A program made the position numbers and the translations under genes. A stretch of DNA of 64,000 nucleotides, taken from positions 5,828,001-5,892,000 of the forward strand of contig OY720100.1 of the NCBI GenBank assembly GCA_963082875.1, written 5' to 3'. Positions 15,505 through 26,600 of the stretch are shown piece by piece (positions within the stretch are counted from its first letter, which is position 1; every line of letters begins with the position of its first letter). This stretch comes from Corella eumyota. Its lineage: Eukaryota; Chordata; Ascidiacea; Phlebobranchia; Corellidae. The notes below the pieces were generated by a model. It did no database searches. It was not told where the DNA came from and worked only from the letters and a program-made list of their open reading frames with translations.

Positions 15505-18500
15505 GTGACCTAATTAAACCTAAAATAAACATTATCTCAAAATTTTGTTCTACTCAAAATTTTTGCAAAATGTTTTATCTTGAATGTTAGTTAGGCCAAT
15601 GCTCGCCTAATTAAATATAAAATTTCAGATTTTGGGATTTCATAAATTTTTAATAAAAGTTTCAAAACTTTTATGAATATAAATATTTTCGAAAAATATT
15701 ATGTAAACACGGTAATTGGATCTGTGCGGTTTTAACACAACAATTATTTTTCAATTTAAAATTTTTTATTTATTTTTTTTTAAATTGTATGCAATATCAT
15801 TGGCCAAAAATATCACGTGACCTAATTAAACTCAAAATAAAAATTACCTCAAACTTTTGTTTTACTGAAAATTTTCGCAAAATTTTTTATCTTGAATGTT
15901 AGTTAGGCCAATGCGCGTCTAATAAAATACAAAATTTTAGGTTTTGAGATTTCATAAATTTTTATTAAAAGTTTCATAACTTTTATGAATATTAATAATT
16001 TTGAAAAATATTTTGTAAACACGGTAATTGGACCTGTGCGGTTCTAACACAACAATTATTTTTTGATTTAAAATTTTTAATTTTTTTTCAAAAAATTTGT
16101 ATGCAATATCATTGGCCAAAAATATCACGTGATCTAATTAAACCCAAAATAAAAATTATCTCAAACTTTTGTTTTACTGAAAATTTTGCAAAATGTTATA
16201 TCTTGAATGTTAGTTAGGCCAATGCGCGTCTAATAAAATACAAAATTTTAGGTTTTGAGATTTCATAAATTTTTAATAAAAGTTTCATAACTTTTATGAA
16301 TATTAATATTTTTAAAAAATATTTTGTAAACACGGTAATTGGACCTGTGCGGTTCTAACACAACAATTATTTTTCGATTTAAAATTTTTTATTTTTTTTC
16401 AAAAAATTTGTATGCAATATCATTGGCCAAAAATATCACGTGACCTAATTAAACCCAAAATAAAAATTACCTCAAACTTTTGTTTTACTCAAAATTTTCG
16501 CGAAATGTTTTATCTTGAATGTTAGTTAGGCCAATGCGCGTCTAATAAAATACAAAATTTTAGGTTTTGAGATTTCATAAATTTTTAATAAAAGTTTCAT
16601 AACTTTTATGAATATTAATATTTTTGAAAAATATTATGTAAACACGGTAATTGGACCTGTGCGGATCTAACAAAACAATTATTTTTCGATTTAAAATTTT
16701 TAATTTTTTTTCAAAAAATTTGTATGCAATATCATTGGCCAAAAATATCACGTGACCTAATTAAACCCAAAGTAAAAGTTACCTCAAACTTTTGTTTTAC
16801 TCAAAATTTTTGCGAAATGTTTTATCTTGAATGTTAGTTAGGCCAATGCGCGTCTAATAAAATACAAAATTTTAGGTTTTGAGATTTCATAAATTTTTAA
16901 TAAAAGTTTCATAACTTTTATGAATATTAATATTTTTGAAAAATATTTTGTAAACACGGTAATTGGACCTGTGCGGTTCTAACACAACAATTATTTTTCG
17001 ATTTAAAATTTTTTATTTTTTTTCAAAAAATTTGTATGCAATATCATTGGCCAAAAATATCACGTGACCTAATTAAACCTAAAATAAACATTATCTCAAA
17101 ATTTTGTTCTACTCAAAATTTTTGCAAAATGTTTTATCTTGAATGTTAGTTAGGCCAATGCTCGCCTAATTAAATATAAAATTTCAGATTTTGGGATTTC
17201 ATAAATTTTTAATAAAAGTTTCAAAACTTTTATGAATATAAATATTTTCGAAAAATATTATGTAAACACGGTAATTGGATCTGTGCGGTTTTAACACAAC
17301 AATTATTTTTCAATTTAAAATTTTTTATTTATTGTTTTTTAAATTGTATGCAATATCATTGGCCAAAAATATCACGTGACCTAATTAAACCCAAAATAAA
17401 AATTACCTCAAACTTTTGTTTTACTGAAAATTTTCGCAAAATTTTTTATCTTGAATGTTAGTTAGGCCAATGCGCGTCTAATAAAATACAAAATTTTAGG
17501 TTTTGAGATTTCATAAATTTTTATTAAAAGTTTCATAACTTTTATGAATATTAATAATTTTGAAAAATATTTTGTAAACACGGTAATTGGACCTGTGCGG
17601 TTCTAACACAACAATTATTTTTCGATTTAAAATTTTTAATTTTTTTTCAAAAAATTTGTATGCAATATCATTGGCCAAAAATATCACGTGATCTAATTAA
17701 ACCCAAAATAAAAATTATCTCAAACTTTTGTTTTACTGAAAATTTTGCAAAATGTTATATCTTGAATGTTAGTTAGGCCAATGCGCGTCTAATAAAATAC
17801 AAAATTTTAGGTTTTGAGATTTCATAAATTTTTAATAAAAGTTTCATAACTTTTATGAATATTAATATTTTTAAAAAATATTTTGTAAACACGGTAATTG
17901 GACCTGTGCGGTTCTAACACAACAATTATTTTTCGATTTAAAATTTTTTAGTTTTTTTCAAAAAATTTGTATGCAATATCATTGGCCAAAAATATCACGT
18001 GACCTAATTAAACCCAAAATAAAAATTACCTCAAACTTTTGTTTTACACAAAATTTTTGCGAAATGTTTTATCTTGAATGTTAGTTAGGCCAATGCGCGT
18101 CTAATAAAATACAAAATTTTAGGTTTTGAGATTTCATAAATTTTTAATAAAAGTTTCATAACTTTTATGAATATTAATATTTTTGAAAAATATTATGTAA
18201 ACACGGTAATTGGACCTGTGCGGATCTAACAAAACAATTATTTTTCGATTTAAAATTTTTAATTTTTTTTCAAAAAATTTGTATGCAATATCATTGGCCA
18301 AAAATATCACGTGACCTAATTAAACCCAAAGTAAAAGTTACCTCAAACTTTTGTTTTACTCAAAATTTTTGCGAAATGTTTTATCTTGAATGTTAGTTAG
18401 GCCAATGCGCGTCTAATAAAATACAAAATTTTAGGTTTTGAGATTTCATAAATTTTTAATAAAAGTTTCATAACTTTTATGAATATTAATATTTTTGAAA

Positions 18501-21500
18501 AATATTTTGTAAACACGGTAATTGGACCTGTGCGGTTCTAACACAACAATTATTTTTCGATTTAAAATTTTTTATTTTTTTTCAAAAAATTTGTATGCAA
18601 TATCATTGGCCAAAAATATCACGTGACCTAATTAAACCTAAAATAAACATTATCTCAAAATTTTGTTCTACTCAAAATTTTTGCAAAATGTTTTATCTTG
18701 AATGTTAGTTAGGCCAATGCTCGCCTAATTAAATATAAAATTTCAGATTTTGGGATTTCATAAATTTTTAATAAAAGTTTCAAAACTTTTATGAATATAA
18801 ATATTTTCGAAAAATATTATGTAAACACGGTAATTGGATCTGTGCGGTTTTAACACAACAATTATTTTTCAATTTAAAATTTTTTATTTATTGTTTTTTA
18901 AATTGTATGCAATATCATTGGCCAAAAATATCACGTGACCTAATTAAACCCAAAATAAAAATTACCTCAAACTTTTGTTTTACTGAAAATTTTCGCAAAA
19001 TTTTTTATCTTGAATGTTAGTTAGGCCAATGCGCGTCTAATAAAATACAAAATTTTAGGTTTTGAGATTTCATAAATTTTTATTAAAAGTTTCATAACTT
19101 TTATGAATATTAATAATTTTGAAAAATATTTTGTAAACACGGTAATTGGACCTGTGCGGTTCTAACACAACAATTATTTTTCGATTTAAAATTTTTAATT
19201 TTTTTTCAAAAAATTTGTATGCAATATCATTGGCCAAAAATATCACGTGATCTAATTAAACCCAAAATAAAAATTATCTCAAACTTTTGTTTTACTGAAA
19301 ATTTTGCAAAATGTTATATCTTGAATGTTAGTTAGGCCAATGCGCGTCTAATAAAATACAAAATTTTAGGTTTTGAGATTTCATAAATTTTTAATAAAAG
19401 TTTCATAACTTTTATGAATATTAATATTTTTAAAAAATATTTTGTAAACACGGTAATTGGACCTGTGCGGTTCTAACACAACAATTATTTTTCGATTTAA
19501 AATTTTTTATTTTTTTTCAAAAAATTTGTATGCAATATCATTGGCCAAAAATATCACGTGACCTAATGAAAACCAAAATAAAAATTACCTCAAACTTTTG
19601 TTTTATTCAAAATTTTCGCGAAATGTTTTATCTTGAATGTTAGTTAGGCCAATGCGCGTCTAATAAAATACAAAATTTTAGGTTTTGAGATTTCATAAAA
19701 TTTTAATAAAAGTTTCATAACTTTTATAAATATTAATATTTTCGAAAAATATTTTGTAAACACGGTAATTGGACCTGTGCGGTTCTAACACAACGATTAT
19801 TTTTTGATTTAAAATTTTTTATTTTTTTTCAAAAAATTTGTATGCAATATCATTGGTCAAAAATATCACGTGACCTAATTAAACCCAAAATAAACATTAT
19901 CTCAAACTTTTGTTCTACTCAAAATTTTTGCAAAATGTTTTATCTTGAATGTTAATTAGGCCAATGCTTGCCTAATTAAATATAAAATTTCAGATTTTGG
20001 GATTTCATAAATTTTTAATAAAAGTTTCAAAACTTTTATGAATATAAATATTTTCGAAAAATATTATGTAAACACGGTAATTGGATCTGTGCGGTTTTAA
20101 CACAACAATTATTTTTCAATTTAAAATTTTTTATTTATTTTTTTTTAAATTGTATGCAATATCATTGGCCAAAAATATCACGTGACCTAATTAAACCCAA
20201 AATAAAAATTACCTCAAACTTTTGTTTTACTCAAAATTTTCGCAAAATTTTTTATCTTGAATGTTAGTTAGGCCAATGCGCCTCTAATAAAATACAAAAT
20301 TTTAGGTTTTGAGATTTCATAAATTTTTATTAAAAGTTTCATAACTTTTATGAATATTAATAATTTTGAAAAATATTTTGTAAACACGGTAATTGGACCT
20401 GTGCGGTTCTAACACAACAATTATTTTTCGATTTAAAATTTTTAATTTTTTTTCAAAAAATTTGTATGCAATATCATTGGCCAAAAATATCACGTGATCT
20501 AATTAAACCCAAAATAAAAATTATCTCAAACTTTTGTTTTACTGAAAATTTTGCAAAATGTTATATCTTGAATGTTAGTTAGGCCAATGCGCGTCTAATA
20601 AAATACAAAATTTTAGGTTTTGAGATTTCATAAATTTTTAATAAAAGTTTCATAACTTTTATGAATATTAATATTTTAAAAAAATATTTTGTAAACACGG
20701 TAATTGGACCTGTGCGGTTCTAACACAACAATTATTTTTCGATTTAAAATTTTTTATTTTTTTTCAAAAAATTTGTATGCAATATCATTGGCCAAAAATA
20801 TCACGTGACCTAATCAAACCCAAAATAAAAATTACCTCAAACTTTTGTTTTACTCAAAATTTTCGCGAAATGTTTTATCTTGAATGTTAGTTAGGCCAAT
20901 GCGCGTCTAATAAAATACAAAATTTTAGGTTTTGAGATTTCATAAATTTTTAATAAAAAATTCATAACTTTTATGAATATTAATATTTTTGAAAAATATT
21001 ATGTAAACACGGTAATTGGACCTGTGCGGATCTAACACAACAATTATTTTTCGATTTAAAATTTTTTATTTTTTTTCAAAAAATTTGTATGCAATATCAT
21101 TGGCCAAAAATATCACGTGACCTAATCAAACCCAAAATAAAAATTACCTCAAACTTTTGTTTTACTCAAAATTTTCGCGAAATGTTTTATCTTGAATGTT
21201 AGTTAGGCCAATGCGCGTCTAATAAAATACAAAATTTTAGGTTTTGAGATTTCATAAATTTTTAATAAAAAATTCATAACTTTTATGAATATTAATATTT
21301 TTGAAAAATATTATGTAAACACGGTAATTGGACCTGTGCGGATCTAACAAAACAATTATTTTTCGATTTAAAATTTTTAATTTTTTTTCAAAAAATTTGT
21401 ATGCAATATCATTGGCCAAAAATATCACGTGACCTAATTAAACCCAAAGTAAAAGTTACCTCAAACTTTTGTTTTACTCAAAATTTTTGCGAAATGTTTT

Positions 21501-23939
21501 ATCTTGAATGTTAGTTAGGCCAATGCGCGTCTAATAAAATACAAAATTTTAGGTTTTGAGATTTCATAAATTTTTAATAAAAGTTTCATAACTTTTATGA
21601 ATATTAATATTTTTGAAAAATATTTTGTAAACACGGTAATTGGACCTGTGCGGTTCTAACACAACAATTATTTTTCGATTTAAAATTTTTTATTTTTTTT
21701 CAAAAAATTTGTATGCAATATCATTGGCCAAAAATATCACGTGACCTAATTAAACCTAAAATAAACATTATCTCAAAATTTTGTTCTACTCAAAATTTTT
21801 GCAAAATGTTTTATCTTGAATGTTAGTTAGGCCAATGCTCGCCTAATTAAATATAAAATTTCAGATTTTGGGATTTCATAAATTTTTAATAAAAGTTTCA
21901 AAACTTTTATGAATATAAATATTTTCGAAAAATATTATGTAAACACGGTAATTGGATCTGTGCGGTTTTAACACAACAATTATTTTTCAATTTAAAATTT
22001 TTTATTTATTTTTTTTTAAATTGTATGCAATATCATTGGCCAAAAATATCACGTGACCTAATTAAACCCAAAATAAAAATTACCTCAAACTTTTGTTTTA
22101 CTGAAAATTTTCGCAAAATTTTTTATCTTGAATGTTAGTTAGGCCAATGCGCGTCTAATAAAATACAAAATTTTAGGTTTTGAGATTTCATAAATTTTTA
22201 TTAAAAGTTTCATAACTTTTATGAATATTAATAATTTTGAAAAATATTTTGTAAACACGGTAATTGGACCTGTGCGGTTCTAACACAACAATTATTTTTC
22301 GATTTAAAATTTTTAATTTTTTTTCAAAAAATTTGTATGCAATATCATTGGCCAAAAATATCACGTGATCTAATTAAACCCAAAATAAAAATTATCTCAA
22401 ACTTTTGTTTTACTGAAAATTTTGCAAAATGTTATATCTTGAATGTTAGTTAGGCCAATGCGCGTCTAATAAAATACAAAATTTTAGGTTTTGAGATTTC
22501 ATAAATTTTTAATAAAAGTTTCATAACTTTTATGAATATTAATATTTTTAAAAAATATTTTGTAAACACGGTAATTGGACCTGTGCGGTTCTAACACAAC
22601 AATTATTTTTCGATTTAAAATTTTTTATTTTTTTTCAAAAAATTTGTATGCAATATCATTGGCCAAAAATATCACGTGACCTAATGAAAACCAAAATAAA
22701 AATTACCTCAAACTTTTGTTTTATTCAAAATTTTCGCGAAATGTTTTATCTTGAATGTTAGTTAGGCCAATGCGCGTCTAATAAAATACAAAATTTTAGG
22801 TTTTGAGATTTCATAAAATTTTAATAAAAGTTTCATAACTTTTATGAATATTAATATTTTCGAAAAATATTTTGTAAACACGGTAATTGGACCTGTGCGG
22901 TTCTAACACAACGATTATTTTTCGATTTAAAATTTTTTATTTTTTTTCAAAAAATTTGTATGCAATATCATTGGCCAAAAATATCACGTGACCTAATTAA
23001 ACCCAAAATAAACATTATCTCAAACTTTTGTTCTACTCAAAATTTTTGCAAAATGTTTTATCTTGAATGTTAATTAGGCCAATGCTTGCCTAATTAAATA
23101 TAAAATTTCAGATTTTGGGATTTCATAAATTTTTAATAAAAGTTTCAAAAATTTTATAAATATTAATATTTTTGAAAAATATTTTGTAAACACGGTAATT
23201 GGACCTGTGCGGATCTAACACAACAATTATTTTTTGATCTAAAATTTTTTATATATTTTTTTTAAATTTGTATGCAATATCATTGGCCAAAAATATCACG
23301 TGACGTAATTAAACCCAAAATAAAAATTTCCTTAAACTTTTGTTTTACTCAAAATTTCGCGAAATGTTTTATCTTGAATGTTAGTTAGGCCAATGCGCGT
23401 CTAATAAAATACAAAATTTTAGGTTTTGAGATTTCATAAATTTTTAATAAAAGTTTCATAACTTTTATGAATATTAATATTTTTGAAAAAAATTTCATAA
23501 ACACGGTAATTGGACCTGTGCGGTTCTAACACAACAATTATTTTTCGATTTAAAATTTTTTATTTTTTTTCAAAAAATTTGTATGCAATATCATTAGCCA
23601 AAAATATCACGTGATCTAATGAAAACCAAAATAAAAATTACCTCAAACTTTTGTTTTACTGAAAATTTTCGCGAAATGTTTTATTTTGAATGTTAGTTAG
23701 GCCAATGCGCGTGTAATAAAATACAAAATTTTAGGTTTTGAGATTTCATAAATTTTTAATAAAAGTTTCATAACTTTTATGAATATAAATATTTTCGAAA
23801 AATATTATGTAAACACGGTAATTGGACCTTTGCGGTTCTAACACAACATTTATTTTTCGATTTAAAATTTTTTATTTATTTTTTTTTAATTTGTATGCAA
23901 TATTATTGGCCAAAAATATCACGTGACCTAATTAAACCC
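15505..23939 (+). repeat. Satellite block C: 5/5/4/6/4-monomer repeats
   Basis: A diagnostic monomer with GCTCGCCTAATTAAATAT (or GCTTGCC) recurs at about 15601, 17160, 18719, 19966, 21837 and 23084. The spacings are 1,559, 1,559, 1,247, 1,871 and 1,247 bp, that is 5, 5, 4, 6 and 4 monomers of ~312 bp. The last ~800 bp (from about 23,130) carries more private differences than the interior, as expected at an array edge. The array stops inside a monomer at about 23,939. Confidence 0.85.
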
Positions 23940-24297
23940 AAGAAATTTTCGAAAACAATTAAAAAACGAAAATAAGAGCATTTTTTTATTTCACGTAAAT
24001 AGAATCGTTTGCGTGACCTTTTGACCTATCAAAACTGTATACTTAGCTTGACCAATGATCATACAAGGGTTGTATGATCATTGGCTCGACCAAAAAAAAA
24101 TTTTTGTCGCAAAACTTAAAATTTTATAGTTAATTAGATTTGTTATGACGTTACTAAGATTCAAGATAAAGAAAGTTTTTCAAAAAGTCAAAAGAACGAA
24201 AATTTGAGCACTTTTTTCTTTGCGTATTAATAACATATATTTTTTTTATATTACAGGTCGTGACTATAGCTATGCGTAAAAAAAAAATTTTCTTTGG
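23940..24297. other. Array flank with monomer-like inverted fragments
   Basis: No gene is seen. The stretch holds two diverged copies of AACGAAAAT..GAGCA..TTTTTT (about 23,967 and 24,195), a 33 bp inverted repeat, and short segments resembling the satellite core in both orientations: TTGTATGATCATTGG, its inverse, and ATTCAAGATAAA, which is the reverse of the monomer's TTTATCTTGAAT. It may be ancient, scrambled satellite. Confidence 0.5.
24052..24084. repeat. 33 bp perfect inverted repeat
   Basis: CCAATGATCATACAA and its exact reverse complement are separated by GGG. Each arm matches the satellite segment TTGTATG(CAAT)ATCATTGG apart from the missing CAAT. Confidence 0.9.
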
Positions 24298-24371
24298 GGA
24301 AGCTGGGTTTCGAACCTTATACTTTGCTACTTACAACGTATGGCATTACGCGTTGAGCTACCGGACTCAAT
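24298..24371 (-). ncRNA. tRNA-derived sequence (tRNA relic or SINE head)
   Basis: On the minus strand TAGCTCAACGCG (24,349-24,360) resembles a polymerase III A box and GGTTCGAAACC (24,306-24,316) a B box, about 33 bp apart as in a tRNA. The 5' and 3' flanks do not pair into an acceptor stem, and D-stem pairing is poor, so a working tRNA is unlikely. The sequence downstream on the minus strand is A/T-rich. I favour a degenerate tRNA-derived SINE head or a tRNA pseudogene. Confidence 0.5.
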
Positions 24372-25720
24372 ATATAAGCGTTACTTATTTATATACATAT
24401 GTTTGCAAGAGACTTTCGATAATAAAAAAATATTATGATCAATTTTATTAAAGAAAAATGATTTTATAAAGTTGAACAACCGATGTTGTTATGTGTTGTA
24501 ATGATCAATACGGCCTGTAAAACAAAAAATATATTAAATAAAATATTACATAACGTAATTTAAAAACTTAAATTACACGCGATATATGAATATAAACTGT
24601 ATACGTAATATAAAAATGATGTAATTTTTGTTCTGTTCAATATTTTTTGAATTTTTTTTATCTTAGGTGTTCTTTTGAGTGTTTTAACATAAATATAATC
24701 TCAAGTTAAAGTAACGACATCCAACTATTTTGAAGTACTTTAAAAATAAAATTTTACTATGATTGTTTAAACCAAACACATTTTAAAAGTTAAAGCAAAC
24801 GAGCCTAAAACCTAAAAGTAATCAACAAATTAAATTTATTTAAACTTAATAAACGCAGAAATGAAGTTTTGTGATCGTCAGTAGAGATATAACAATATTA
24901 GAGATATAACAAGACACTTTGGCACGAAGAAATACTTTTGTAAACAGTTAATATTAATAACATGTTAAAACTATGAATTTAACTTCGTCATTTTTAGGTT
25001 GCACTTGATGAACTTCTTTTGTTAACTTTCCAACTATTTACGTGAAAGCGAGAAAAACCTAATCAAAAAGAAAAAAGAAATTACAATTTTCTTCAAAACG
25101 CTTCGGGGAACTCCCCGATTTCTGTTTTTATTTATCACGCTTGGATGGTTTTAGATGTAAATTGCTTTATCCTCGATTATATAATATTTCATGTTAATTA
25201 ATATTTTACATTTTTAAATATAAATTGAATCACAATGCATGTAACAAATTTTTGTTCTTAATAAGTTATTATTTTTTTGTCTTAATCAAAAAATTTAAAT
25301 ACAGTTAAATATTTCAAGTTTTCTTAAAAATTTACAAAAATTATCATTAGTTAACCAACTTTGATATATTGTTATTACTACATAAATATTTATTTTTTGG
25401 GATGTATTTATTTAGATTCCCATACTAAATCAAATACTTTAAAGCTCTTAAACTTGATACACTATCGAACACATCAAACAATCATTTAAACTTCTTAAAT
25501 TTAAAAATAAGTATCTATTTAATTTTTAACTTTTTTAGTTTTTAAAAAAAATGCTAAATTATGTATTTAACTGAATGTTAAAAATTCGGTTAACTTTAAG
25601 ATAACAAAAAAATAGTTTTTAAAACTTAAATATGTTTTGAATCATTTTTTTTAATTTAACTGTAAAACAATTTTTTAATTTAATTATTTTTTTATTTTAA
25701 TTTACTATTGAACCCTTATT
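24372..25720. other. Gene-free AT-rich DNA
   Basis: No coding frame of plausible length or composition is visible on either strand. The only marked feature is the GC-rich palindrome at 25,103-25,118. Confidence 0.6.
25103..25118. promoter_or_regulatory. GC-rich palindrome resembling a Rel/NF-kB site
   Basis: TCGGGGAACTCCCCGA is an inverted repeat with 7 bp arms and a 2 bp centre. Its core GGGAACTCCC matches the kB consensus GGGRNNYYCC. It stands out in roughly 80% AT surroundings, but no gene start is nearby; the nearest gene (HIP1-like) ends about 2.9 kb away. Confidence 0.3.
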
Positions 25721-25950
25721 ATGGTTCGAAATCTTAGATTTCGAAACATATTGTTATTGTCAGTGTATTTATTATTATTATGGTTCGAAATCTTAGATTC
25801 GAAACATATTGTTATTGTCATTCTACTTATTATGGTTCGAAATCTTAGATTTCGAAACATATTGTTATTGTCATTATACTTATTATTATTATGGTTCGAA
25901 ATCTTAGATTTCGAAACATATTGTTATTGTCATTATACTTATTATTATTA
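25721..25950 (+). repeat. Four-copy minisatellite built on a perfect palindrome
   Basis: Four units of 52-59 bp begin with ATGGTTCGAAATCT; palindrome starts lie at 25,725, 25,784, 25,836 and 25,895. Each carries TTCGAAATCT-T-AGATTTCGAA (one base shorter in unit 2) followed by ACATATTGTTATTGTCA and TTA-rich spacer. An 85-codon open frame across it is a by-product of the repetition. Confidence 0.9.
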
Positions 25951-26090
25951 TTTTTATTATTATTTTTATTCTTTCTAGTCCCAATTTTGAAAGAAGATAT
26001 CTTTAGTTCCTTAGAATTTAAAAATCTGAAATTTTAGTATGTTGTTTATTATCAGATTATGTTTTCATTCTCCTATTTACAACATTTAAT

Positions 26091-26600
26091 TATCACTAAT
26101 TACTAATTAATAAGTGTTTATTTATTAAAATTTAAAGTTTGTTATTTATTTTTTAAATCTTGGTCAATTGTATATCATGATATCAGTAACTCAAAAATGA
26201 ATTAAAATTTTAATTTTTATCACTAATTACTAATTAAAGGGTGTTTCTTTATTAAAATTTAAAGGTTGTTATTAATTTTTCAAATCTTGGTCATTTGTAT
26301 ATCATGATATCAGTAACTCAAAAATGAATTAAAATTTTAATTTTTATCACTAATTACTAATTAAAAAGTGTTTGTTTATTAAAATTCAAAGGTTGTTGTT
26401 AATTTTTTAAATTTTTGTCAATTGTATATCGTGATATTAGTAACTCAAAAATAAATTAAAAGTTTAATATTTGTTACTAATTACTGAGTAATAGGTGTTT
26501 GTTTATTAAAATTTAAAAATTGGTATTAGATTTTGAAATTTTGGTCGGTTATATATTATACTATTTATAACTCAAAAATAAATTAAAAATTTAATTTTTG
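26091..26600 (+). repeat. 127 bp tandem repeat, four decaying copies
   Basis: The motif TATCACTAATTACTAATT and following sequence recur at 26,091, 26,218, 26,345 and 26,472, exactly 127 bp apart. Divergence rises from left to right, and weaker traces (GTTTATTAAAAxT, AACTCAAAAAT) continue to about 26,900. No coding potential. Confidence 0.85.

Larger units (their letters stand above)
1..23939 (+). repeat. ~312 bp satellite DNA array with higher-order repeats
   Basis: Uninterrupted head-to-tail tandem array. Monomer starts, taken at the motif AATTTTTAATAAAAG, fall at 1, 313, 625, 929 and 1237, so the period is 304-312 bp and about 77 copies are present. All copies lie in the same orientation, and the array is already in progress at base 1. 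Copies differ mainly by A/T-tract length and single substitutions. Short open frames of 61-63 codons recur only because the monomer repeats; I see no gene. Groups of monomers are repeated as larger near-identical units, which points to recent unequal exchange. A centromeric or pericentromeric role is possible but not shown. Confidence 0.97.

Noticed and set aside
1-23939. CENP-B box in the monomer
   Set aside because: TTTCGAAAAATATTTTG shares only TTCG and an A-rich centre; the required CGGG part is missing.
24298-24371. Functional tRNA gene
   Set aside because: The A- and B-like boxes are present, but acceptor and D stems do not pair.
25721-25978. 85-codon open frame
   Set aside because: It is a translation of the four-copy minisatellite.
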